Assembly: GCA_964057225.1 (NCBI GenBank)
Contig: OZ059899.1
Span: 10,850,001 to 10,914,000, forward strand
From: Auanema rhodensis
Taxonomy: Eukaryota > Nematoda > Chromadorea > Rhabditida > Rhabditidae
Direction: 5' to 3'
DNA length: 64,000 bases
Below are positions 35,080-46,863 of the stretch, one piece after another (positions within the stretch are counted from its first letter, which is position 1; every line of letters starts with the position of its first letter). The position numbers were made by a program, and so were the translations under genes. A model generated the notes under the pieces. That model saw nothing but the letters and a program-made list of their open reading frames with translations. It ran no database searches and was not told the DNA's origin.

Positions 35080-35671
35080 TACGAAAGTACGAAATAACAA
35101 AGCGCTGATTATAGGAAACGTGAATGAATGCAGATATTCTCAATTCCGATTCATTAACTAGATCGTGGTCAGCATTTTACAACATTGATAAAATAGAAAC
35201 TGAGAAAAAAACATCAACAAATGACACTATAAACTTGGTTTTTTAACAGCTTTTTTATATTTCTTTTTTCACTATGAGAGAACTTATATTTATTGCTTTT
35301 TCAAAATTTTCCATTTTTAACATTATACATCTTGACTATCACACATTGAGAACAACAGTTGGCAATGTTGGTTGTCACGTCATATTTCATGCAGTTAGAT
35401 TTTCAGACACATTAATACCTTTGACCATTCTTCTTATGAGTTTTGTAACGATAGATCGTAATAGGAAATGAATTGCTATAATATGAAAAAATACAAGACA
35501 TAGTCAACATTGATTTCCGAAAATAGTATCATGTTTGCTTGTTATTCAATTAGAACACTTATTTTTTGATTGTTTTCTTGAAATATTCTTTTTTTTTCTT
35601 TAACAAAGTTATGACTGAGATCAAAATTTGAACTTACTTTTCAACAATTAAACATAAATTTAAAAAATATT

Positions 35672-35745
35672 TGCCGCCAGCAGGGGTCGAACCTGCGACC
35701 TTGGGCTTATTAGACCCACGCTCTAACCGACTGAGCTATGGCGGC
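35672..35745 (-). tRNA. tRNA-Ile (AAT), copy 7
   Basis: Consensus tRNA, with AAACATAAA in the 3' flank. Confidence 0.95.
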
Positions 35746-36336
35746 TACGAAAGTACGAAATAACAAAGCGCTGATTATAGGAAACGTGAATGAATGCAGA
35801 TATTCTCAATTCCGATTCATTAACTAGATCGTGGTCAGCATTTTACAACATTGATAAAATAGAAACTGAGAAAAAAACATCAACAAATGACACTATTAAC
35901 TTGGTTTTTTAACAGCTTTTTTATATTTCTTTTTTCACTATGAGAGAACTTATATTTATTGCTTTTTCAAAATTTTCCATTTTTAACATTATACATCTTG
36001 ACTATCACACATTGAGAACAACAGTTGGCAATGTTGGTTGTCACGTCATATTTCATGCAGTTAGATTTTCAGACACATTAATACCTTTAACCATTCTTCT
36101 TATGAGTTTTGTAACGATAGATCGTAATAGGATATGAATTGCTATAATATGAAAAAATACAAGACATAGTCAACATTGATTTCCCCAAATAGTATCATGT
36201 TTGCTTGTTATTCAATTATAACACTTTTTTTTTGATTGTTTTCTTGAAATATTCTTTTTTTTCTTTAACAAAGTTATGACTGAGATCAAAATTTGAACTT
36301 ACTTTTGAACAATTAAACAGAAATTAAAAAAATATT

Positions 36337-36410
36337 TGCCGCCAACAGGGGTCGAACGTGCGACCTTGGGCTTATTAGACCCACGCTCTAACCGACTGAG
36401 CTATGGCGGC
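36337..36410 (-). tRNA. tRNA-Ile (AAT), copy 8, variant T arm
   Basis: Two linked changes in the T stem: G52 becomes C (GCACG instead of GCAGG) and C65 becomes T. The result is a C-C mismatch at 52-62 and a G-U pair at 49-65. The first G of the Pol III B box is also lost. Possibly a non-functional or poorly transcribed gene. Confidence 0.88.
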
Positions 36411-37000
36411 TACGAAAGTACGAAATAACAAAGCGCTGATTATAGGAAACGTGAATGAATGCAGATATTCTCAATTCCGATTCATTAACTAGATCGTGGT
36501 CAGCATTTTACAACATTGATAAAATAGAAACTGAGAAAAAACATCAACAAATGATACTATTAACTTGGTTTTTTGAACAGCTTTTTATATTTCTTTTTTC
36601 ACTATGAGAGAACTTATATTTATTGCTTTTTCAAAATTTTCCATTTTTAACATTATACATCTTGACTATCACACATTGAGAACAACAGTTGGCAATGTTG
36701 GTTGTCACGTCATATTTCATGCAGTTAGATTTTCAGACACATTAATACCTTTAACCATTCTTCTTATGAGTTTTGTAACGATAGATCGTAATAGGATATG
36801 AATTGCTATAATATGAAAAAATACAAGACATAGTCAACATTGATTTCCCCAAATAGTATCATGTTTGCTTGTTATTCAATTATAACACTTTTTTTTTGAT
36901 TGTTTTCTTGAAATATTCTTTTTTTTCTTTAACAAAGTTATGACTGAGATCAAAATTTGAACTTACTTTTGAACAATTAAACAGAAATTTAAAAAATATT

Positions 37001-37074
37001 TGCCGCCAACAGGGGTCGAACGTGCGACCTTGGGCTTATTAGACCCACGCTCTAACCGACTGAGCTATGGCGGC
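37001..37074 (-). tRNA. tRNA-Ile (AAT), copy 9, variant T arm
   Basis: The same two T-stem changes as copy 8, and a flanking ACGAGAG instead of ACGAAAG. Confidence 0.88.
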
Positions 37075-37666
37075 TACGAGAGTACGAAATAACAAAGCGC
37101 TGATTATAGGAAACGTGAATGAATGCAGATATTCTCAATTCCGATTCATTAACTAGATCGTGGTCAGCATTTTACAACATTGATAAAATAGAAACTGAGA
37201 AAAAACATCAACAAATGACACTATTAACTTGGTTTTTTGAACAGCTTTTTTATATTTCTTTTTTCACTATGAGAGAACTTATATTTATTGCTTTTTCAAA
37301 ATTTTCCATTTTTAACATTATACATCTTGACTATCACACATTGAGAACAACAGTTGGCAATGTTGGTTGTCACGTCATATTTCATGCAGTTAGATTTTCA
37401 GACACATTAATACCTTTAACCATTCTTCTTATGAGTTTTGTAACGATAGATCGTAATAGGATATGAATTGCTATAATATGAAAAAATACAAGACATAGTC
37501 AACATTGATTTCCCCAAATAGTATCATGTTTGCTTGTTATTCAATTAGAACACTTATTTTTTGATTGTTTTCTTGAAATATTCTTTTTTTTTCTTTAACA
37601 AAGTTATGACTGAGATCAAAATTTGAACTTACTTTTGAACAATTAAACATAAATTTAAAAAATATT

Positions 37667-37740
37667 TGCCGCCAGCAGGGGTCGAACCTGCGACCTTGGG
37701 CTTATTAGACCCACGCTCTAACCGACTGAGCTATGGCGGC
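37667..37740 (-). tRNA. tRNA-Ile (AAT), copy 10
   Basis: Consensus tRNA, with AAACATAAA in the 3' flank. Confidence 0.95.
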
Positions 37741-38332
37741 TACGAAAGTACGAAATAACAAAGCGCTGATTATAGGAAACGTGAATGAATGCAGATATTC
37801 TCAATTCCGATTCATTAACTAGATCGTGGTCAGCATTTTACAACATTGATAAAATAGAAACTGAGAAAAAAACATCAACAAATGACACTATTAACTTGGT
37901 TTTTTAACAGCTTTTTTATATTTCTTTTTTCACTATGAGAGAACTTATATTTATTGCTTTTTCAAAATTTTCCATTTTTAACATTATACATCTTGACTAT
38001 CACACATTGAGAACAACAGTTGGCAATGTTGGTTGTCACGTCATATTTCATGCAGTTAGATTTTCAGACACATTAATACCTTTGACCATTCTTCTTATGA
38101 GTTTTGTAACGATAGATCGTAATAGGAAATGAATTGCTATAATATGAAAAAATACAAGACATAGTCAACATTGATTTCCGAAAATAGTATCATGTTTGCT
38201 TGTTATTCAATTAGAACACTTATTTTTTGATTGTTTTCTTGAAATATTCTTTTTTTTTCTTTAACAAAGTTATGACTGAGATCAAAATTTGAACTTACTT
38301 TTGAACAATTAAACATAAATTTAAAAAATATT

Positions 38333-38406
38333 TGCCGCCAGCAGGGGTCGAACCTGCGACCTTGGGCTTATTAGACCCACGCTCTAACCGACTGAGCTAT
38401 GGCGGC
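38333..38406 (-). tRNA. tRNA-Ile (AAT), copy 11
   Basis: Consensus tRNA, with AAACATAAA in the 3' flank. Confidence 0.95.
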
Positions 38407-38997
38407 TACGAAAGTACGAAATAACAAAGCGCTGATTATAGGAAACGTGAATGAATGCAGATATTCTCAATTCCGATTCATTAACTAGATCGTGGTCAGC
38501 ATTTTACAACATTGATAAAATAGAAACTGAGAAAAAAACATCAACAAATGACACTATTAACTTGGTTTTTTAACAGCTTTTTTATATTTCTTTTTTCACT
38601 ATGAGAGAACTTATATTTATTGCTTTTTCAAAATTTTCCATTTTTAACATTATACATCTTGACTATCACACATTGAGAACAACAGTTGGCAATGTTGGTT
38701 GTCACGTCATATTTCATGCAGTTAGATTTTCAGACACATTAATACCTTTAACCATTCTTCTTATGAGTTTTGTAACGAAAGATCGTAATAGGATATGAAT
38801 TGCTATAATATGAAAAAATACAAGACATAGTCAACATTGATTTCCCCAAATAGTATCATGTTTGCTTGTTATTCAATTATAACACTTTTTTTTTGATTGT
38901 TTTCTTGAAATATTCTTTTTTTTCTTTAACAAAGTTATGACTGAGATCAAAATTTGAACTTACTTTTGAACAATTAAACAGAAATTTAAAAAATATT

Positions 38998-39071
38998 TGC
39001 CGCCAACAGGGGTCGAACGTGCGACCTTGGGCTTATTAGACCCACGCTCTAACCGACTGAGCTATGGCGGC
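38998..39071 (-). tRNA. tRNA-Ile (AAT), copy 12, variant T arm
   Basis: Carries the linked G52C and C65T changes of copy 8. Confidence 0.88.
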
Positions 39072-39662
39072 TACGAAAGTACGAAATAACAAAGCGCTGA
39101 TTATAGGAAACGTGAATGAATGCAGATATTCTCAATTCCGATTCATTAACTAGATCGTGGTCAGCATTTTACAACATTGATAAAATAGAAACTGAGAAAA
39201 AACATCAACAAATGATACTATTAACTTGGTTTTTTGAACAGCTTTTTATATTTCTTTTTTCACTATGAGAGAACTTATATTTATTGCTTTTTCAAAATTT
39301 TCCATTTTTAACATTATACATCTTGACTATCACACATTGAGAACAACAGTTGGCAATGTTGGTTGTCACGTCATATTTCATGCAGTTAGATTTTCAGACA
39401 CATTAATACCTTTAACCATTCTCCTTATGAGTTTTGTAACGATAGATCGTAATAGGAAATGAATTGCTATAATATGAAAAAATACAAGACATAGTCAACA
39501 TTGATTTCCGAAAATAGTATCATGTTTGCTTGTTATTCAATTAGAACACTTATTTTTTGATTGTTTTCTTGAAATATTCTTTTTTTTTCTTTAACAAAGT
39601 TATGACTGAGATCAAAATTTGAACTTACTTTTGAACAATTAAACATAAATTTAAAAAATATT

Positions 39663-39736
39663 TGCCGCCAGCAGGGGTCGAACCTGCGACCTTGGGCTTA
39701 TTAGACCCACGCTCTAACCGACTGAGCTATGGCGGC
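39663..39736 (-). tRNA. tRNA-Ile (AAT), copy 13
   Basis: Consensus tRNA, with AAACATAAA in the 3' flank. Confidence 0.95.
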
Positions 39737-40327
39737 TACGAAAGTACGAAATAACAAAGCGCTGATTATAGGAAACGTGAATGAATGCAGATATTCTCAA
39801 TTCCGATTCATTAACTAGATCGTGGTCAGCATTTTACAACATTGATAAAATAGAAACTGAGAAAAAAACATCAACAAATGACACTATTAACTTGGTTTTT
39901 TAACAGCTTTTTTATATTTCTTTTTTCACTATGAGAGAACTTATATTTATTGCTTTTTCAAAATTTTCCATTTTTAACATTATACATCTTGACTATCACA
40001 CATTGAGAACAACAGTTGGCAATGTTGGTTGTCACGTCATATTTCATGCAGTTAGATTTTCAGACACATTAATACCTTTAACCATTCTTCTTATGAGTTT
40101 TGTAACGATAGATCGTAATAGGATATGAATTGCTATAATATGAAAAAATACAAGACATAGTCAACATTGATTTCCCCAAATAGTATCATGTTTGCTTGTT
40201 ATTCAATTATAACACTTTTTTTTTGATTGTTTTCTTGAAATATTCTTTTTTTTCTTTAACAAAGTTATGACTGAGATCAAAATTTGAACTTACTTTTGAA
40301 CAATTAAACAGAAATTTAAAAAATATT

Positions 40328-40401
40328 TGCCGCCAACAGGGGTCGAACGTGCGACCTTGGGCTTATTAGACCCACGCTCTAACCGACTGAGCTATGGCGG
40401 C
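40328..40401 (-). tRNA. tRNA-Ile (AAT), copy 14, variant T arm
   Basis: Carries the linked G52C and C65T changes of copy 8. Confidence 0.88.
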
Positions 40402-40994
40402 TACGAAAGTACGAAATAACAAAGCGCTGATTATAGGAAACGTGAATGAATGCAGATATTCTCAATTCCGATTCATTAACTAGATCGTGGTCAGCATTTT
40501 ACAACATTGATAAAATAGAAACTGAGAAAAAACATCAACAAATGACACTATTAACTTGGTTTTTTGAACAGCTTTTTTATATTTCTTTTTTCACTATGAG
40601 AGAACTTATATTTATTGCTTTTTCAAAATTTTCCATTTTTAACATTATACATCTTGACTATCACACATTGAGAACAACAGTTGGCAATGTTGGTTGTCAC
40701 GTCATATTTCATGCAGTTAGATTTTCAGACACATTAATACCTTTAACCATTCTCCTTATGAGTTTTGTAACGATAGATCGTAATAGGAAATGAATTGCTA
40801 TAATATGAAAAAATACAAGACATAGTCAACATTGATTTCCCCAAATAGTATCATGTTTGCTTGTTATTCAATTAGAACACTTTTTTTTTTTGATTGTTTT
40901 CTTGAAATATTCTTTTTTTTCTTTAACAAAGTTATGACTGTGATCAAAATTTGAACTTACTTTTGAACAATTAAACAGAAATTTAAAAAATATT

Positions 40995-41030
40995 TGCCGC
41001 CAGCAGGGGTCGAACCTGCGACCTTGGGCT
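40995..41030 (-). pseudogene. tRNA-Ile copy 15, 3' half, split by element E
   Basis: 36 nt covering the 3' acceptor strand, T arm and the 3' side of the anticodon stem. The gene is cut at GGGCT. The GGCT at 41027-41030 is the left target-duplication copy. Together with 48149-48186 the gene was a consensus 74-mer. Confidence 0.93.
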
Positions 41031-41411
41031 CGTTACATATTGTTTCTTCCCGTCTTTTCATGGTCGGAAGATATATGTACTTCTACCTTGTTCCTTAGGT
41101 AGGCAGACCCGAACGCCCCGATTTCCTTATTAAGACAAATACTCAAAGAGAAAAGGATTCATTATCAGATAACAAGAAAATACAATATAAGAATTACATT
41201 AAGAAAAAATATAAAGAGATATGATAAAGTATTAAATAGAGTATATATATAGATGATATAGAGATGAGACTCACATGGCTATAAGACAACCTATCTGGGT
41301 TAGGCCAGAAGCAAGAGTGCCATGTGTGTCCCATGTTGTAGGCGGGGCTTGTTCAGGCTCCCGCTATTTGAATAGCGCGCACATGTTTACCATGTGCTAG
41401 CAGATGTGACA
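41031..41411 (-). repeat. Element E 3' LTR
   Basis: 381 bp. It shares GTGCTAGCAG with the 5' copy but differs from it at a few sites (AAGAAAAAAT versus AAGAAAGAAT, TTTCC versus TTTTC). The polypurine tract is at 41412-41423. Confidence 0.93.
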
Positions 41412-41772
41412 TCCCCCCACCTTAAAAAGTTGAACGTCCTCGTTCAAAAACAAAATAAATTAATTCACTATTTAAGATAGTTGGATGTTGGAAAAAAAAT
41501 CATGGTGTAGTGGATAAAAAAAAGTGTATACAATACGATTTGAAAGTTTAGCTATTGTCTCTTCAAGTTTGTTGAATTCGAACTGTAGTATCGAGTAGAT
41601 TCTATTCCATTCACTTGAGTAGTGAAATGCTTGCAAACGAGAGCTTTGCTTCTAAACCATTCGACTGTGATATAGTCGTTCATTTTCTCGAGTTGTACAG
41701 GTACGGTGTTACCCTGAGAATAGGTCGAGCCCGTTCTGTACAAAAAAATGAAAACTCGTTTAACCCGTATGA

Positions 41773-44700
41773 CTAATGTCCATAAGGTGAATACAAGTAA
41801 TGATTAAGCATAAAAAAATAGCAAGATTCACAAGAGAATGTTGAAAAAAATCTACTCAATGAGAGTTGGAGTAATAAAACAAACTTTTGTAAAACAATAG
41901 CAGAATCATCCAAAAGATGCTGAGGAAAAGTTGGTAACTTATCTTCCCAATCAGCTTCAGGTGGAACATAATCGTTCATAATTTCTTTAGATGCTATAAG
42001 TCCTGAACCAATGTGGTCATTTTTATTAATTTTAATTGGCTTTGAAGAATTGTTTGATACTACCATAGTAATTGGAAAAGGTCCTATGGCGGCATCTGGA
42101 ATTGAGATAGGACCTGTGCTAGATTTTAAAAGAGCATATTGATCAAAATCTAATTCTGGTCCTGTTTGCAAAGATATGTGGGATGTACTATGTGGTGGAA
42201 CTGTTACTGTGGACAAACTTATGATATTTACTGTTTTAGTTGTGGTTTTATATGCAAAACAACCAGGTTTTACTAAGGGTGTTTCCATATTACCAACAAT
42301 CAACTTTCCTTTACATAGTTTTAATGTAGTAAATATCTCTCTTTCTTCCAACGTACGCATAAAATCAGTACCAAGTAACATTTGTCCTGGACAGTCATTG
42401 TCTTCAGATATTAAAAATTCGTGTTCCACTTGGTAACCTGCTATACCCACATCTAACTTGCATTTTCCCACAAAGCGAAACTCTGATCCATTTGCAGTGG
42501 ATGCAGATTTAGAATATTTTGTAAAATATTGTCTTCCAATATATGCCAATGTGGAGAACGGAATATATGAGACCGTAGCTCCAGAATCCCATAATGCTAA
42601 CAGTCCTCTACCTGCAATGTCAATATGAACAAACGGTAACATGTGTCCATTTTTCTTTGTTGTTGTGTGACATACAAAAGGTATGGCTAAAGGAATGTAA
42701 GTTATGATGGTGGGAAAATAGCTCCGCATCAATTCATCACTAACTGTTTCATGAATCTCATCTCCCTCAAGTGGTGGAGCTGTTGGGCTCAACATGACAT
42801 GGTTTATTTTTAACATAGAAGTAGGGGAGAGATAACATTTTATAGTGAAATATAATGCTATCATTAGACATAATATCAGAGTTATACAACCGATGGTAAT
42901 GAGTGTTCGTTCAATTGAACCTATACAAAAGTCAATGAACAGATCCCAATTGGAGAAAACAATTTTCCTGGCATCTCTTATAAGTTTACTTCCTTTGAAG
43001 ATGAAAGAGGAAATTTGAGGCCAATCACGTGAACGAGAAATTACGCGGAGAAGATCATGGTGAGGTGAAGTAGATAAACTATAACCATAAGTTAATCCAA
43101 TAGATAGGGCTAAGGATTTTTCAGTCGAATTTTCAAACAAATTCCGCCCTGTGAATCGAAGTTTACTCAATTCAGCATAATGATCATGTTTTTCTGAATG
43201 AATACTATCTACTTTATGTGTGTCACCTTTATAATCTCTCCATGTTCCATTTTCATACCAAATCTCTGTCTCTTTGTGTTCACAATTGATCTCATGTCCT
43301 TCAGTGCTCAAATCGTAGCTATCGATAGGAGCAAAGAATAATTGTTTATCGTGTGTTAAAACAGGGGTCTCTGCATAACATTTATCATTGTAAGAATGAT
43401 TACGATAAATGAAATGTGGTTCTATTTCCTGACAAGTTGTTATTTTTAAAACATTTCTTCCAACAAATCGGGCAACGATATCATCCCGCTGAAGCATAGC
43501 TCTTACTCCTATTGTAGGATGTATACGTAATATAGCTTGCCAGCTTTTTACAGTTTCCATTTGAGATTTACAGATGGTATGAAACTGTTGATGAAATTCG
43601 TCAATTATGGAGAGACGCGCTTTCTCAAACCCATAATTCAACTTATTATCTATTATCGTTTTAGTTTTATGCTTTGATTTGTGGAGAACATTGTCATATA
43701 CTTCTGCTACATACAACTCTCGACCTCTCTCGTACGCATTAGGGGTAGGAGTTGTTAAACTACGAATTGTAGTTTTGGTGGCAGTTATTGGGGTTACAGT
43801 AGTATGCTGTACCATATTTTTATCAGTTGTGATTTGAGTTTTAACCCAACTTATGAATTCTAAAATTTCTGTTTTATTGAATTTAGGATTTTCCTGTGGG
43901 TATTCGATGGACTGTGGAGGAAATCCATAATATGCTGTACTATTCTTTGTATAAAGGTTGTGATAGTCAGGCAGCTTGGATATAATTGCTAAATCTTGCT
44001 CTTGGTTATTTCTAACAGTAGCATCAGCTTTTTGTTGTCGACTGACTTGCATGTCACGAGATATTTGTTCTTTTCCCGATTGTTGTTGGATCATGAATAA
44101 CATGCCTTGAGCAGTTGCAATAATTTCAGATTGATTCATATTTCCACTGCGTGGTAATATAGATGGATATAAGGCTCTTGCCAACTGTTCGATTGATGGA
44201 ACTGTTTGTGTACCATCAAGAATTGTGGCTTGATATACTACTGCGTGAGCCATTCCTCGAAAGAAATCTTCTATGGATGTTGTAGATTTCATCAAAGATC
44301 TTTTTAACCGAGGAACTTCTATACGACGAGCTACTTGAGTGATAAGATCATCCAATTTCATGCTATTAATCACCTGTCTAGTAGCCAGTTTAATTTCCTC
44401 TATACCCATACATTGTAAAATCAAAAGATTGGGATCTTTGAAATTATTAGACTTTGCCCAGTTAGTTATGTGATCTTTTGTCAATCCTAAACTAACAATT
44501 GTGTCAATGAACAGTGGATTATCTATCGCGAATTGGAGCAAACTCTCATAAGATGATGTAGCTGCATATCTCATATATTTTGCGTAAAACTTAGTGATAG
44601 ATGCAGATCCAAAAATGAAAGTAGGTCTTAGAAATGGAAACGCATATGGTTGGGATTTCGCATTAACAAAAAGATAATCATCACTGAAAGAGCGATGTTT

Positions 44701-46863
44701 TTGAGGTAATGCATTACGTTTATTTCTGCGTCTATCAGCATTAAGCAAAGTATTGGAAAGATCAAGCAAATTATAAACACGGGGATATGCTGTGAATCGG
44801 ATAATTGCCTCAGAGGATGATTCAAAAACAGCGAATTCGAAACAAGATTGAACGTGAGCGGATGTGGAATGATTTTGGAGAACAAAAGCGCTTTCAATAG
44901 AGTGAACTAGAAGAATATGATCACCCAACATGGCGGAGAAGGGGCCAAGTTTTTGATAGTGACAGACAACTGATGGGATAGGTGGTTGCCAGATAACTGC
45001 ACCTTCACCAATTGCACAAAACCCTTCATTTCCTTTACAATTATCAGTATTTATAAATAAGTCTGATACAATGTGATCTTCTTTCAATCTAGTTATTATC
45101 CCTCGCTTCAATACAAATTGTTCAATTTCTACACATTCTTCAGTGGACCAAGAGCGAGTTGGATTATGCTCGTTTAATGGTGTTTCAAAAACTGAATGCT
45201 GTTGGGCATTCATGATTTTATCATTCCACATACGATTTCTATGTGCTCGAACACAATCTTTCTTATCTACTGTTTCAATATGAGAAAATGTGGTGTTACG
45301 ATCTCTCAAAAACATGAAATCTCTCACACAGCTTTTATACTTTTTCACATAGCATTTCCATGCTTTCCATGACTCTATCTCAGCCTTTGGTAGATATATT
45401 TCTACCTCAACACTGTGAGCCTTTTCAATTTCTGCCTTATGGCAGCCTGTGACCACAGGAGGTGTTACTAATATACCCCCTTCAGATTGAGCGCAAATCT
45501 GATATTTTGCCGACCCAAAGGGAAGGCATGAGAGTGCCAATAAAGTCAGGCACAACGTGACCGGTGGCATGAATGGGGTCGCTACGCTGTATACCCTTGA
45601 GTTACCATTCCCATTGGCTGATGGTCTTTGTCTTCTTGGGGAACTAGGCCTAGGGTTCCAAGACGAGCTATTGGCATTTCTGCCATTCGCAAATGGGCGG
45701 TTTCCCGGGTTAGGACGCCTATTCATATTCCCGTTCTGCGAGTTATTATTATTATAACGTACGGCAGAAGGTCGCTCTCTCTCTCGCTCATAATCATTAG
45801 AGCCATTATTGTGCTGAGTCCAGTTATTATTTTTTTCATAATTTTTATAATTTTTATAATTTTTATTATTATTATTATTCCTACTTCTTTCTCTTTCTTC
45901 ACTAAAGCTTAATTTATGCTGTAAAGCATTTATGAGCTCCTTCAAGGTGCTAGTGTCTTCATTTCTTTTCATGAAGCTATTTCGAACGCCTTCTTCAAAC
46001 CTAGCTAATTTCTTAGCTTGTTCATAAGTGGCGGGGTTTTTAGTTAAAACCGCAATACCCAGTTCCTCTTTTAAACCATTTAAAAATGCCGTTTTCAACA
46101 TTGGTTCCCGCTCGGGATCCATTGGTGACATTATGGTGCTTGCCATTCTCTCTAATTCTATACTAAAATCAAGAACAGATTTATCTCCTTGTTGTACTCG
46201 ATGAATAAGCCTTATGGTGAAATTTTTATCTGTTTTAGGCGCTAAAAGCTCAGTTAGCTGATCCATCAAAACAATCCATGGGCCATTAGTTCTTATGCCA
46301 CTAGGAATACTATTATACAAGGAGAGAGCTGTTTCATTTGATTCCAAAAGAAGAGGCAAAATTAATAGTCTCTCAGGTAAGCTTAGATTCATAACATTAA
46401 AAAATCTATTTAAAGATTCAACAAAAGAACGAAAGCTACGAGAGCCGTCATACCTGGGACAGAGATGGCAATTCAAAATAGTTGCCATATTTCTAGAGGG
46501 TGGAACAACATTAGAATTAGGAGATGGAGAGGTAGGAGTCATTTTTCTTTCAAAAGCTTTAGTTATAGCAGCGGCCCACCGACTTGGTGATCTATTTCGT
46601 ACTGTAGTAGGTGCCCGAGGTGTTTCCTCAGTGATGGCCTTTCTGCTTTTACTTCTCGTTCTAATTGTTAGAGAAGAAGAGTGAGAAGAAGAAGAGGAAT
46701 CACCTTCTTCTCTCAAAAATTCAAAAGGAGAGAGGTAGGTGGATGGAGTATTTAAGTTTTTAGAATTAAATTCAAAAACTTGGCGTACCTCTGGTGATCC
46801 TTGTTCCTGATCTTTGTTTTCCTCGCTGATGTCCGAGTCCGACAGGGTGGATGGTGAATACAG
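41773..46863 (-). CDS. Element E Gag-glycoprotein-protease, pol replaced by UTR-derived tail
   Basis: One open frame of about 1,700 codons from 46863 (no ATG in the first ~100 codons) to a stop at 41773. The Gag domain, Asn/Arg-rich tail, hydrophobic signal-like segment, ectodomain with RRRNKR, transmembrane helix and retropepsin (DSGATVSYIP) are all intact. After FPQHLLDD near 41903 the frame enters 3' UTR sequence and gains about 40 unrelated residues. It is the only family-1 copy in this window with an uninterrupted gag-glycoprotein-protease frame. If expressed it could supply structural proteins but not replication enzymes. Confidence 0.85.
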   Translation of the reverse strand: MYSPSTLSDSDISEENKDQEQGSPEVRQVFEFNSKNLNTPSTYLSPFEFLREEGDSSSSSHSSSLTIRTRSKSRKAITEETPRAPTTVRNRSPSRWAAAITKAFERKMTPTSPSPNSNVVPPSRNMATILNCHLCPRYDGSRSFRSFVESLNRFFNVMNLSLPERLLILPLLLESNETALSLYNSIPSGIRTNGPWIVLMDQLTELLAPKTDKNFTIRLIHRVQQGDKSVLDFSIELERMASTIMSPMDPEREPMLKTAFLNGLKEELGIAVLTKNPATYEQAKKLARFEEGVRNSFMKRNEDTSTLKELINALQHKLSFSEERERSRNNNNNKNYKNYKNYEKNNNWTQHNNGSNDYERERERPSAVRYNNNNSQNGNMNRRPNPGNRPFANGRNANSSSWNPRPSSPRRQRPSANGNGNSRVYSVATPFMPPVTLCLTLLALSCLPFGSAKYQICAQSEGGILVTPPVVTGCHKAEIEKAHSVEVEIYLPKAEIESWKAWKCYVKKYKSCVRDFMFLRDRNTTFSHIETVDKKDCVRAHRNRMWNDKIMNAQQHSVFETPLNEHNPTRSWSTEECVEIEQFVLKRGIITRLKEDHIVSDLFINTDNCKGNEGFCAIGEGAVIWQPPIPSVVCHYQKLGPFSAMLGDHILLVHSIESAFVLQNHSTSAHVQSCFEFAVFESSSEAIIRFTAYPRVYNLLDLSNTLLNADRRRNKRNALPQKHRSFSDDYLFVNAKSQPYAFPFLRPTFIFGSASITKFYAKYMRYAATSSYESLLQFAIDNPLFIDTIVSLGLTKDHITNWAKSNNFKDPNLLILQCMGIEEIKLATRQVINSMKLDDLITQVARRIEVPRLKRSLMKSTTSIEDFFRGMAHAVVYQATILDGTQTVPSIEQLARALYPSILPRSGNMNQSEIIATAQGMLFMIQQQSGKEQISRDMQVSRQQKADATVRNNQEQDLAIISKLPDYHNLYTKNSTAYYGFPPQSIEYPQENPKFNKTEILEFISWVKTQITTDKNMVQHTTVTPITATKTTIRSLTTPTPNAYERGRELYVAEVYDNVLHKSKHKTKTIIDNKLNYGFEKARLSIIDEFHQQFHTICKSQMETVKSWQAILRIHPTIGVRAMLQRDDIVARFVGRNVLKITTCQEIEPHFIYRNHSYNDKCYAETPVLTHDKQLFFAPIDSYDLSTEGHEINCEHKETEIWYENGTWRDYKGDTHKVDSIHSEKHDHYAELSKLRFTGRNLFENSTEKSLALSIGLTYGYSLSTSPHHDLLRVISRSRDWPQISSFIFKGSKLIRDARKIVFSNWDLFIDFCIGSIERTLITIGCITLILCLMIALYFTIKCYLSPTSMLKINHVMLSPTAPPLEGDEIHETVSDELMRSYFPTIITYIPLAIPFVCHTTTKKNGHMLPFVHIDIAGRGLLALWDSGATVSYIPFSTLAYIGRQYFTKYSKSASTANGSEFRFVGKCKLDVGIAGYQVEHEFLISEDNDCPGQMLLGTDFMRTLEEREIFTTLKLCKGKLIVGNMETPLVKPGCFAYKTTTKTVNIISLSTVTVPPHSTSHISLQTGPELDFDQYALLKSSTGPISIPDAAIGPFPITMVVSNNSSKPIKINKNDHIGSGLIASKEIMNDYVPPEADWEDKLPTFPQHLLDDSAIVLQKFVLLLQLSLSRFFSTFSCESCYFFMLNHYLYSPYGH

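Larger units (their letters stand above)
34879..41030. repeat. tRNA-Ile tandem array, segment 3 (about 9 units, higher-order pattern)
   Basis: Nine uninterrupted tRNA genes at 664-667 bp spacing plus half of a tenth. Two unit types mix. One has consensus tRNA, and in part of the series AAACATAAA before it. The other has the variant T arm. The order from 35672 is consensus, variant, variant, consensus, consensus, variant, consensus, variant, consensus, so spread by dimer-sized unequal exchange is likely. Element E enters at 41030. Confidence 0.95.

Noticed and set aside
34879..41030. Possible CRISPR-like or minisatellite array
   Set aside because: Units are 666 bp with a eukaryotic tRNA gene in each, and the repeats have no unique spacers.
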